Source: Phycisphaerae bacterium
GTDB taxonomy: Bacteria > Planctomycetota > Phycisphaerae > SM23-33
Assembly: GCA_030745875.1 (NCBI GenBank)
Contig: JASLNT010000001.1
Location: 62,001 to 126,000, forward strand
DNA length: 64,000 nt
Reading direction: 5' to 3'
Shown here: piece after piece, positions 44,756 to 52,854 of the stretch
Numbering within the stretch: position 1 is the first letter of the stretch
Layout: each line of letters opens with the position of its first letter
Made by a program: the position numbers and the translations under genes
Notes under the pieces: generated by a model
What the model was told of the DNA's origin: nothing
The model's database searches: none
Seen by the model: only the letters and a program-made list of their open reading frames with translations

Positions 44756-46111
44756 CTACCAGACCTTCCATTCCTTACGGTACGGACGCGCGATCATCTT
44801 CGACGCTTCAGCATCGCCAATAATCTGCTCCTTCTTCGGGTCCCACTTTATCACCCGGCCGGTCTGGGCCGCGACATTAGTCATGTGGCAGATCGTATCG
44901 CAGCGAATTCCCATTTCCACAGGGCAAATGGTTTCTTTCCGGGACTTCACGCATTCGATGAAGTTGCGGTTATGCTCCGGGACCACCGGAAGTCTTTCAT
45001 CGCTGGATTTGAACTTCTGCTTCCAGAGTTTCTGGTTGCTGGCGATAAACGCCCAACTCGAACCGATCCATCCTTCTGTTCCGTGGAAGTAGACTCCGTC
45101 ACCGTCGCGCCATCTCGGCAGCATCTTCGACAGCGCGCCCTTGGCGGTTCGACAGTCCATGAAGCGAAGCTGCACTCCGTTTTCATAATCGCACTTGACG
45201 TCCCAACGCTCCAGCGTGCGGAAGATTCCCTTCTTGGGAATGCTGCCGGTCCCTTCATAGCGTATCGGACTGGTATGATCGCTCTTGTTTCCCCACTGGG
45301 CGATCCCAAGCGGGTGAATGCCGCACCCAGCAAGGAAACCCAGAGACGTTTCGACGCAGTGGTATCCGCCCCACTTCGTAGCCCGGTCAACCGTGTAAGG
45401 AACCATCGGGGACGGGCCCTGCCAGGCGTCGAAGTTAAGATCGTCCGGTATCGCAACTTCCTCTTCCGATCCGTACGGTTTGACGTTGTAGTTCCTTGCA
45501 TCGAACGACACGTCGCGGGACCAGACATCGATCCGCTTCAGCTTTCCGATATATCCGTTTCGGACCAGTTCAACCAACTGCCGCCATCTGCCCTGCGATC
45601 GGTATTGGGTCCCAAACTGGAATACTCGCTTCTTCTCGTTGACCACTTTTCTCAACAGCGCGGTGCGTCCCAGGTCCAACGCCAGCGGTTTCTGGCAGTA
45701 TACGTCCTTGCCGGCCTGCGCTGCGGCGATGGACATCGGAGTGTGCCAATTATCGTGTGCGGCCACGACGACGGCGTCAACATCGTCGCGAACCAGCAAT
45801 TCACGGAAGTCAGCGTGAGCCTTGGCGATGTCTTTCCCGCCGTAAAGCTTGTTCAACATCGCGGCTTTGCGGTCTCGGCGAGTTTTGTAGGCGTCGCTGA
45901 CGGCCACTACGCGAACGTCCTTCATCCTGTTCATATAATGCGAATGGTAGTTGGAGATATTGCCGCAGCCGATCTGGCCCACGTGTACGCGCTTGCTCGG
46001 CGCATCGGCGCCAATGACCGCGCTGGGGACGACAGTCGGTAGTCCGATCGCAACGGCCGCTACTGCCCCGCTCTTGACAAAGTCACGCCTGCTTACGGTT
46101 CGCTTCTGCAT
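44756..46111 (-). CDS. Tat-exported Gfo/Idh/MocA family oxidoreductase
   Basis: A 451-residue oxidoreductase. It has a Tat leader (SRRDFVKSGAVAAVAIGLPT), Rossmann motif HVGQIGCGNISNYHSHYMNR, active-site lysine motif YCQKPLALDLGRTALLRK (Gln replaces the more common Glu before Lys-Pro) and a typical C-terminal domain (GFLAGCGIHPLGIAQWGNKS). It is paralogous to the 4064-5416 gene. The likely role is oxidation of a sugar hydroxyl with a tightly held NAD(P). AAAGG lies 9 bases before the ATG. The preceding alpha/beta hydrolase gene ends 50 bases upstream, so it is probably in the same transcript. Confidence 0.9.
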   Translation of the reverse strand: MQKRTVSRRDFVKSGAVAAVAIGLPTVVPSAVIGADAPSKRVHVGQIGCGNISNYHSHYMNRMKDVRVVAVSDAYKTRRDRKAAMLNKLYGGKDIAKAHADFRELLVRDDVDAVVVAAHDNWHTPMSIAAAQAGKDVYCQKPLALDLGRTALLRKVVNEKKRVFQFGTQYRSQGRWRQLVELVRNGYIGKLKRIDVWSRDVSFDARNYNVKPYGSEEEVAIPDDLNFDAWQGPSPMVPYTVDRATKWGGYHCVETSLGFLAGCGIHPLGIAQWGNKSDHTSPIRYEGTGSIPKKGIFRTLERWDVKCDYENGVQLRFMDCRTAKGALSKMLPRWRDGDGVYFHGTEGWIGSSWAFIASNQKLWKQKFKSSDERLPVVPEHNRNFIECVKSRKETICPVEMGIRCDTICHMTNVAAQTGRVIKWDPKKEQIIGDAEASKMIARPYRKEWKVW

Positions 46112-46161
46112 GATTGAAACCTTTCATTTTGTCCGTCGGATTTCCGTTGCGTTCGGTTAGC

Positions 46162-47124
46162 TCACTTCTTTTTCGGCGCCAGATGCACATCAAACCAGTC
46201 GGCGATGTGTTTCATTTCGTTGGTCCACTGGTCCCGCCAGGAGTGCCCTTTGCCTTTGGCGACGACGAGTTTTGATTTCACGCCGACAGCCTTCAGTGCG
46301 TCTATCATCTTCGAAGCCTGAAGCAGCGGGACCAGGCGATCCTTTTCGCCGTGGACGATGAGCGTCGGCGAATCGCCAGCGCTTACGTGCGTTATCGGCG
46401 AATTGTCGGCCAGCAGTTCAGCGATCCGTTTGGGATCGGTGATAAGATTGTAGCTGTTCGTTTTTGGATCGTGATCCCGGAACTGGTAGGATCCGAGATG
46501 TCTGTGAGCGGCCGCTATTTTCAGAACGTTCTCGCCTTCTTTCTGGAAGTTGATCAAATCGCTGGCCGGGTAGAAGCAGCCTATCGCCTGGAGCCGTGTA
46601 GATACGCGATCGATCGGGTCGCGGGCCTTGGGATCGCCCTCCTGCGGTGCGGCGCCCATCATCAGCGAGATCACCCCACCGGCGGACGCGCCTGACATCC
46701 CGATACGGTCCGGATCGATTCCGTACGACTTTGCGTTGTAGCGGATGAAGCGGATCGAACGGCGGATGTCGGCGTATGTTTCGCGGATCGTGAACTTCGG
46801 CGTGCTTCCGTGTACGACGAGAAAAACGGTGTATCCGCGATCGAGCAGCATGCTCATGTTCTTGGCGAACCGCGTTCCTTCGATCCATTTATGGTGCGAA
46901 TTGAACCCGCTGCTAACCGCGTAGATGACCGCCGCTCGGTTCTGCTTCTTCGGGAATATCACATCCATCGTAAGCGCAACACCGTGCTTGCGATGGTAGA
47001 TCACGTCGGCCTGGCGAGTGTATTCCAGACCGTCGATCGGCTTTCTCTCAGCCGCCGTCGCCGGCGGGATAACCGCCAGAGACGCCAACCCGCACAGCAA
47101 TACCGCCGTCAAACCCTTGCGCAT
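46162..47124 (-). CDS. Secreted alpha/beta hydrolase (esterase-like)
   Basis: A 320-residue protein with a signal peptide (LTAVLLCGLASLAVIPPATA) and an alpha/beta-hydrolase fold of the BD-FAE/acetyl-esterase type. The nucleophile elbow is GMSGASAGG with Ser147, the acid is in LIVHGEKDRLVPLLQA and the histidine in KGKGHSWRDQW. Such enzymes often remove acetyl or feruloyl groups from polysaccharides, which fits the neighbours. AAGGAG lies 6 bases before the ATG, and the start follows the HzsA-related gene stop by 3 bases, indicating operon organisation. Confidence 0.85.
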   Translation of the reverse strand: MRKGLTAVLLCGLASLAVIPPATAAERKPIDGLEYTRQADVIYHRKHGVALTMDVIFPKKQNRAAVIYAVSSGFNSHHKWIEGTRFAKNMSMLLDRGYTVFLVVHGSTPKFTIRETYADIRRSIRFIRYNAKSYGIDPDRIGMSGASAGGVISLMMGAAPQEGDPKARDPIDRVSTRLQAIGCFYPASDLINFQKEGENVLKIAAAHRHLGSYQFRDHDPKTNSYNLITDPKRIAELLADNSPITHVSAGDSPTLIVHGEKDRLVPLLQASKMIDALKAVGVKSKLVVAKGKGHSWRDQWTNEMKHIADWFDVHLAPKKK

Positions 47125-47127
47125 CCG

Positions 47128-50100
47128 TTACTCCTTGTCTTTCACAGGCTTATGCCACATCGACCGCCAGTACTTCATATCCATTTCGTAGACATCGATC
47201 TCCTGGGTCTTCAGGTCAAACGCAGGGTCGAGCACTTTATAGCGTTTCATTTCGCGGATGTAATGGGAGTTGGGCTTGAAACCGGGCATGTCGAATCGCT
47301 TGATCTCGTCGAGCTTAGCCCCTGCCGCCTGCACATGCGTAAGAATCTTCTTGTAGTCCGGATCGGTTTTGTCGGCGAATATCACCGGATGCTTGATCGC
47401 CTTCGGCGCCGCGGCGAGGTTCTCGCGTATGGGCTTGTGGTCGGGCTTGCCCTCTGCGTATCCGCCGGACTTCTTTGCAAGCGGAGCAGTCAGAACGAGC
47501 GATTTGTCGGGATTGGTGAGGTTGAACACGCGATGCCGAGAGAATCTGCTCAAGGGGCGCTCCCACGAAAGCATATCGCCGAACGACACCGGGATAAGAT
47601 CGGTGACGTGTCTGGGCAGTTTGCGTCCGTGACATTTCCCGCATCGTTTATCGATGGCGGTTTTGGCGGCGGGAGTATCGGGCCAGTTGTCGGCCATCAT
47701 TCGAACGTACTTGTTGGCTCCCCAACACCCGCCGATCTGCCCTGTGCCAATTGACGCGTAGGTTCCCGGATACTGAGCCGACGCGTCGATCCACAGTCGC
47801 ACCGTCGTCCGCTCGATATCGCTGAGCTTGACCTTGTTGTGATGCATGTCAATTTTCTTCATCAGCGCCGAGGCCGAACTGTACGTCGTGTACGGTTTAT
47901 CGTTGCCCTTCTGCCTTCCGCTTCCGTTTGTCGGATTGCCCGCGGTGTCCTTGATCTGCCACTGGAAGAACAGTTCGTAGTAGCTGTGGGAGAACACCGG
48001 CCCGCGGTCGCCAGTCAGGATCACGTTGCCCTTGCGGTCCTTTGAGTTGTGACACTTTATGCAGTGCTGGTCGAGAATCGGTTGGATGTCTCGCGGGAAG
48101 TCGGGAATCTGCCTGATGCCCGCGTACGGTTCGATCTTGTTCGCAGGGCGCGCCATCGCCTTGAGCTTTCCGACCGCGGCGATGTCGGGCGTTTTGGTTC
48201 GTTGCTCGTGACATCCCACGCAACTGAGCTTCTCGCCCGGCTGGAGCGTGATGAAACTTCGCATTTGCTTTACCGACAGACCGTTTTCGTCGAGGGCGGC
48301 CAGGTAAATGCTCCGCATGGCGGGCACTTCAAAGTGCGCCGACCCGTCGGACTCGACCGGAACCGCGCCAAGCACGCGCTTCAGCGTGGAGGTCACGCCG
48401 TGCCCCAACGGCTGGGACCCGCCGCCGTGGAAATTGGCGGGCTTGGGGAGATCTTCGAGCACCAGGAGCTTGGTTATCGCGCCGCGCTTGACACCGCCCA
48501 TATTGCGTCCGATGTAGACGTTGCTCATCATCATCGTACCGGTCGTTTTCGACAGGTCCACTCGCGACGGGACCACGCGCGGTTTGGTTTGAACGACAAC
48601 AGGGCGCGGTTCGTGCACCATCGCATCGGCGGTGTGGACGACCTCAATGGCTCCGGAGGAGTTCATCAGGACTATCTGATTACCCTTGGCGGCGAGAAAA
48701 GCGTCTTTCGCAACCGCGCACGGATCGCGGAAATCGCGCCGCTTGGAGACATTCCGCATCGATGACCGCTCATCAGGTCCATTCTTGTCGGTAACGGTGG
48801 CCACAAAGCCCGTATGCTCGTTTCGCCCGTGGCCGGGTGAGTTGATAAACACCACCCGGTCCGTGCCCGGGATGGCCCGTGCGTCAATGAACACGCCGCC
48901 CGGATGCATGTTTCCGAAAAACGCAGCCTGGTTCGTACCGTCGGGGTTCATCGTCCAGAGGTGGTGGAACACCACCGGATCGCGATTGACGTATTCCCAA
49001 CGCGTGTACAGCACACGCCCGTCGGGAAGTACTGAAGGGGTGTTTTCGGTGAACGACCCGGAAGAGAGCATTCGCATATTGGTTCCATCTGAGTCGCAGC
49101 GGAACAGAATCGCCGTCTGCGCCAGCCAGCAGCCTATGTATCGCTTGCAGCGGGCTGAGGCGAACACTATTCCCCCATCCGGCAGGTACGCCGGTTCAAT
49201 GTCGTCCCAGGCGCCTTTGGTGATCCGTCGCAGGTTCTTGCCGTCGATGTCGATCTCGTAGAGATTGTAGTAGTGCGTCCCACCCTTGCGATAGGCAAAC
49301 AGCACCCTCTTGGCATCGTACGAGACCTGTGGATCGCGAACGGCGCCTTTGGGATCGTCCAGCAGCGCCCTTATCTCGCCGGATGCGACGTTCAATTTAC
49401 ACAGCCGCCCGCCGTCTTTACCGTGGATCCAGAGGTTCTCGTCCGTGCACGAGTATCCGAAGTTCGCGTAGTAGTGCCCCTGCGGATCGCGACCGGGATG
49501 GCGCTCGGCGAAGACGATCTCCTTCACGCCAAGTTCCTTAAGCCCGGTGCGTCCGGTGAGTTCGACCTTTGCTGCGATCGCAGCCAGACTCTTGAGCGTT
49601 GCGGCGCGTTTGGCGTAGTGCTTTGCGATATCAGCGGCTGGCAGCGCTCGGGACCAGATCGACAGTTCATCAACGTACCCGCGAAAACGTGAGGCTCCGC
49701 CCTTCCCTTGCGCCCAGTCGCCTATTCCCAGCCCTTCGCGTTTGAGAGTCGCTATCGTACCGTCGTACAAAGCCGAAGCGACCAGTTTTCCGTTTAAGTA
49801 AACTTCCAGCGTCGACTTGTCGGGAGTTTTGTCGTTTCGTCTGGCCAGGCCCACCAGATGCGCCCACCGGCCGGGGCGCACCCTGCCGCCCTCGGCGAAA
49901 ACATATTTACCGTTGCTCTGGCCGTGATAGAGACTCAGCATCCCGTTGTGGATCGCTAAATGGTATGCGTACCCGGAAGTTCCCCAGTTCAGCACGAGGC
50001 GGTCCCACTGGTCGGTCTGCAATGGAAGAACCCAGGCGGCGATAGTGTAGCTGGGGCCAAGTTTCACGTCCGCAGAACTCACCGCCGCTGCAAAGCCCGC

Positions 50101-50334
50101 ATCGCCTGACTTGACACCAAGCGCCAAAGCCTTGCCCGACACTCCGGGAACTTGAGCAGCAGTTACGAACCGCCCCGCCGCCCCGCGAGCGGTGAGATTA
50201 TCCTTGCTGGCTCCGCGAGTGTCTTTCAGTGATCCGTCGAAGTCCCAGAACGAGACAGGGCCCTCAGCGTCATCGCCAACCGCGACACCCGACACTGCAA
50301 GGATCGATACGACGACACGAAGCAGATTTTTCAT
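47128..50334 (-). CDS. LamG-domain HzsA-related secreted trihaem protein
   Basis: A 1068-residue protein. The ATG at 50334 has GGAG 6 bases upstream and starts a signal peptide (NLLRVVVSILAVSGVAVG). A LamG-like domain (VSFWDFDGSLKDTRGASKDN, YTIAAWVLPLQTDQWDRLVL, VDELSIWSRALPAADIAKHY) is followed by a PD40-like propeller (PDGGIVFASARCKRYIGCW, VLPDGRVLYTRWEYVN) and the HzsA-type end with VPVESDGSAHFEVPAMRSIY. Three CxxCH sites occur, at Cys705, Cys758 and Cys898, the last absent from the other paralogues. The length and architecture are close to those of the 40334 gene, but with an extra C-terminal haem segment. It is probably periplasmic or surface-attached to a glycan. Confidence 0.85.
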   Translation of the reverse strand: MKNLLRVVVSILAVSGVAVGDDAEGPVSFWDFDGSLKDTRGASKDNLTARGAAGRFVTAAQVPGVSGKALALGVKSGDAGFAAAVSSADVKLGPSYTIAAWVLPLQTDQWDRLVLNWGTSGYAYHLAIHNGMLSLYHGQSNGKYVFAEGGRVRPGRWAHLVGLARRNDKTPDKSTLEVYLNGKLVASALYDGTIATLKREGLGIGDWAQGKGGASRFRGYVDELSIWSRALPAADIAKHYAKRAATLKSLAAIAAKVELTGRTGLKELGVKEIVFAERHPGRDPQGHYYANFGYSCTDENLWIHGKDGGRLCKLNVASGEIRALLDDPKGAVRDPQVSYDAKRVLFAYRKGGTHYYNLYEIDIDGKNLRRITKGAWDDIEPAYLPDGGIVFASARCKRYIGCWLAQTAILFRCDSDGTNMRMLSSGSFTENTPSVLPDGRVLYTRWEYVNRDPVVFHHLWTMNPDGTNQAAFFGNMHPGGVFIDARAIPGTDRVVFINSPGHGRNEHTGFVATVTDKNGPDERSSMRNVSKRRDFRDPCAVAKDAFLAAKGNQIVLMNSSGAIEVVHTADAMVHEPRPVVVQTKPRVVPSRVDLSKTTGTMMMSNVYIGRNMGGVKRGAITKLLVLEDLPKPANFHGGGSQPLGHGVTSTLKRVLGAVPVESDGSAHFEVPAMRSIYLAALDENGLSVKQMRSFITLQPGEKLSCVGCHEQRTKTPDIAAVGKLKAMARPANKIEPYAGIRQIPDFPRDIQPILDQHCIKCHNSKDRKGNVILTGDRGPVFSHSYYELFFQWQIKDTAGNPTNGSGRQKGNDKPYTTYSSASALMKKIDMHHNKVKLSDIERTTVRLWIDASAQYPGTYASIGTGQIGGCWGANKYVRMMADNWPDTPAAKTAIDKRCGKCHGRKLPRHVTDLIPVSFGDMLSWERPLSRFSRHRVFNLTNPDKSLVLTAPLAKKSGGYAEGKPDHKPIRENLAAAPKAIKHPVIFADKTDPDYKKILTHVQAAGAKLDEIKRFDMPGFKPNSHYIREMKRYKVLDPAFDLKTQEIDVYEMDMKYWRSMWHKPVKDKE

Positions 50335-50380
50335 CGGAATCTCCTGGATACGACCCCATAATGATATCACGCCGGACGCC
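50332..50380 (-). promoter_or_regulatory. Shared upstream leader, copy 1 (before the trihaem gene)
   Basis: The minus-strand sequence (GGCGTCCGGCGTGATAT, then GGGG, ending GGAGATTCCG before the ATG) is nearly identical to that before the FG-GAP gene at 51705-51751. It fills the 47-base gap between the two genes, so it may be a promoter or translational leader copied between them. Confidence 0.5.
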
Positions 50381-50381
50381 C

Positions 50382-51707
50382 CTACTGCCAGCCTACATAA
50401 AACGTGGCGTTATAGATACGCCGATCGGCGCCGCGTTTGGGCTTGGGCAGGTCCGCTGGCGCGGGCGATGCATTGCGATAGACCCACAAGGCCAGAGCGT
50501 TGTAAACGAACACCTCCTCTCGCGAATCGCCCAAGGCGTCGAAATGCTGGGCGAAGTGCGAACCATAGCCCGAACGGGCTTTTGCGGGCGGAAACGGAAA
50601 CTCAGCGACGATCTTTCCGCTCCCGTCCAGAAGCACCGGAGGTCCCTTGTGGCGGCGATACAGCAGCAGGAAACTTCGGTTCCTGACCCCCGACCAACCG
50701 TCAATCGTACTGGCGATGGTGATCCCGCCCTGGGGCGCAGTTCGCCATAACTCATTGCCAACCTTGTCGTAGCAGTAAACGATTCCGCCTTTGGGGTCAC
50801 GCGAGTTAATTCGATCAACGAACACAACCTGCTTGCCCGATTTGCCCGCCGCGAACGCGCCGATTACCGCGTGCTGCGAGTGCTTATGCGGTTTTCGCCA
50901 GAGGATCTTCCCATCGGTATTCAGCAGAACGCTGTCGCTGCTGCAAGCAATCGCAATCTCCGGTTTGCCGTCACCATCCATGTCGTCGATATCGAGGGCG
51001 TCATTGTGATCGTGGATACTTCGGCTTTTCCGGAATTCCCAGCGGACCTCGCCATCGTGATTGAAGAGCGTGTAACCGCAAAGCAGTTCATCACGACCAT
51101 CGCCATCGACGTCGATATTCATCGGGAAGTGCCCCGTAGCGAGTGATTTTTTCCACCTGAGCTTCAGGTCTTTGTCGTACACCCAGATGTTCGTGTAGCG
51201 ATCCTTGATCACCAGGTCGTTGGGGCGCGATGCTCCGGCGAAATTGGCAATCAGAATGCTGTCATTGCTCGGCGCCGGGGCCTCCTGCTCGACCTTCCCG
51301 GTAGCCCCATTGAGAATGCGAAGGGTCTTGCCCTCGATAACGATCACTTCGTTTTCCTTGTCGTTATCCCAGTCGTAGATCTGAACGGCGACGTCGGAAC
51401 TCAGGCTTCTATGTTTCGCATCAGCCTTTCCGCGGCGCCAGAGAATCTTGCCCTCCAGGTCAAGCGCTGTGATGCAGGTAATCTGCTGACCGGCGCTTTG
51501 GACAAAGACAACATCGGCCTGTCGGTCTCCGTCCAGATCGCCGAACCGAGCGACCATACCGCCGAAATCCTTCAGATCGATCTTGCGGATACACTCTGGT
51601 TTGCCCGCCGATTTGCCAACAGACGGCAGATTCTTCGGGGCCGCTGTGCCAATCTCAAGACCGCCCGTGGCAAGCACGAACGCCATAACGCCAAACAGTT
51701 CTCTCAT
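50382..51707 (-). CDS. Secreted FG-GAP/VCBS-type beta-propeller protein
   Basis: A 441-residue protein; the ATG at 51707 has GGGAG upstream and gives a signal peptide (LFGVMAFVLATGGLEIGTAA). The body is a beta-propeller with calcium-loop repeats of FG-GAP/VCBS type (DLDGDRQADVVFVQ, DWDNDKENEVIVIE, DVDGDGRDELLCGY, DMDGDGKPEIAIAC), the D-x-D-x-D-G pattern binding calcium. Rhamnogalacturonan lyase-like and integrin-like propellers share this fold, but no catalytic residues are recognised. It opens the second large operon and is followed after 47 bases by the LamG-HzsA gene. A role in binding glycan or scaffolding other proteins is plausible. Confidence 0.8.
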   Translation of the reverse strand: MRELFGVMAFVLATGGLEIGTAAPKNLPSVGKSAGKPECIRKIDLKDFGGMVARFGDLDGDRQADVVFVQSAGQQITCITALDLEGKILWRRGKADAKHRSLSSDVAVQIYDWDNDKENEVIVIEGKTLRILNGATGKVEQEAPAPSNDSILIANFAGASRPNDLVIKDRYTNIWVYDKDLKLRWKKSLATGHFPMNIDVDGDGRDELLCGYTLFNHDGEVRWEFRKSRSIHDHNDALDIDDMDGDGKPEIAIACSSDSVLLNTDGKILWRKPHKHSQHAVIGAFAAGKSGKQVVFVDRINSRDPKGGIVYCYDKVGNELWRTAPQGGITIASTIDGWSGVRNRSFLLLYRRHKGPPVLLDGSGKIVAEFPFPPAKARSGYGSHFAQHFDALGDSREEVFVYNALALWVYRNASPAPADLPKPKRGADRRIYNATFYVGWQ

Positions 51708-51751
51708 CGGAATCTCCCAGTCGCAGATCCCCGATAATATCACGCCGCACG
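51705..51751 (-). promoter_or_regulatory. Shared upstream leader, copy 2 (before the FG-GAP gene)
   Basis: Matches the leader at 50332-50380 (GGCGTGCGGCGTGATAT, then GGGG, ending GGAGATTCCG before the ATG). TATTAT at 51734-51739 could be a -10 box, but no good -35 is placed for it. Confidence 0.45.
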
Positions 51752-51810
51752 CCGCGGGAAAACAACCGGCTACACATTTGTTATGAGGTGAGGCGACGAC
51801 GATGCGGACA

Positions 51811-52185
51811 TCACAGCCCAAAGTACTCCATCAGCCCCAGGAAGAACCTGATGCTGCCGAATATGATCGCTCCCCAACTTATATAGTAGATAGGTTGGCC
51901 TCCGTAGCCTTGTTCAATGAGCGGCAGCACGACGCCGCCAACGACGGTGACAGCGCCCATCAGCATGGTATTCACTCCGGCGGCGCTGAATCCCAAACCT
52001 TTGCCCGAGTCGTAACGCGTCCGGATGACGTCCGCAACCAAGTCGGTCGCCGCCTTTGGATCAAGCCCTTTTGCAACGAGTAACGCCTCGATGTGCTCCT
52101 CGGCCGCACCGCTTTTGATCTGTTCCAACGCAATGGCGCGCATCTCAGCCGTCAGAACGTCTTCAGGATTTTCATGCTCGTTCAT
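51811..52185 (-). CDS. Small membrane protein with N-terminal helical domain
   Basis: A 124-residue protein. The first ~65 residues are soluble and helical (AEMRAIALEQIKSGAAEEHI, EALLVAKGLDPKAATDLVAD), resembling a UBA-like three-helix bundle. Two hydrophobic segments follow (NTMLMGAVTVVGGVVLPLI and YYISWGAIIFGSIRFFLGLM). No enzymatic motif is seen. Its neighbour at 52276 has the same plan. The pair may be membrane-embedded adaptors, but the function is unknown. No strong ribosome site precedes the ATG. Confidence 0.6.
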   Translation of the reverse strand: MNEHENPEDVLTAEMRAIALEQIKSGAAEEHIEALLVAKGLDPKAATDLVADVIRTRYDSGKGLGFSAAGVNTMLMGAVTVVGGVVLPLIEQGYGGQPIYYISWGAIIFGSIRFFLGLMEYFGL

Positions 52186-52275
52186 TTGCGATCACTGTAC
52201 TTGCCGTTCGCCAACGTTCATTGCCCGACGCGCCCGCCAACATCAAGACACCCGGCGGGGCAGTCATTTTCTGCG

Positions 52276-52617
52276 TTATTCACTTCCGGGTTTACCGTGC
52301 CAGACGTATCCTCCATAGGCAAAGAGCCCGCCCGGTACGAGAACCGCCCATCCCGACCCAGTGCTTACGAAGGTCAGCGCCATAATGACAAGCCCGAGAA
52401 TCATAATGACCGGACCGGCGGCCAGTCCGGCCGACTCCCGCTGCTCTCGTCGCTCACGACGCCCCTCGACCGCTCCCGTGATGATCTCGTGGGTCTCTTC
52501 GGGGGAATACCCCGCTGTCGCCAGGTCTCTGCGCACCGCAGACAGGCGCTTGCCGTTACTGACGTCCTCAGCCACAATTCGAATCATCTGCTCTTTGGTG
52601 AACATCGGTTTGTCCAT
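52276..52617 (-). CDS. Small membrane protein with N-terminal helical domain, second type
   Basis: A 113-residue protein with the layout of its downstream neighbour: a helical soluble domain (MIRIVAEDVSNGKRLSAVRR, DLATAGYSPEETHEIITGAV), a charged linker (EGRRERREQRES) and two hydrophobic segments (LAAGPVIMILGLVIMALTFV, GWAVLVPGGLFAYGGYVW). The ATG at 52617 is used; 52605 is an alternative. Sequence similarity to the 51811 protein is low but the plan is the same. The 90-base gap between them shows no promoter. Function unknown. Confidence 0.6.
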   Translation of the reverse strand: MDKPMFTKEQMIRIVAEDVSNGKRLSAVRRDLATAGYSPEETHEIITGAVEGRRERREQRESAGLAAGPVIMILGLVIMALTFVSTGSGWAVLVPGGLFAYGGYVWHGKPGSE

Positions 52618-52854
52618 AAGTCCAACATACTCCAGATTGCGGTTATCCGGTCACTGGCTCCATTCACCCGCAAATGAACTGGACGGCTCCCCGGCCGCAA
52701 GCACCGCCTCTCCCTAGTCAGGTCCTATCCGCATGTGAACATATCATAAACAGCGGACAGATTCCGGGCAAGTTCCTTCCTGAGTTTCGACAGTAAACGG
52801 CGATTGTCACCCAATCCCGCAATCAACTGCGATGCAGTTTCATGTCTGCGGCGG

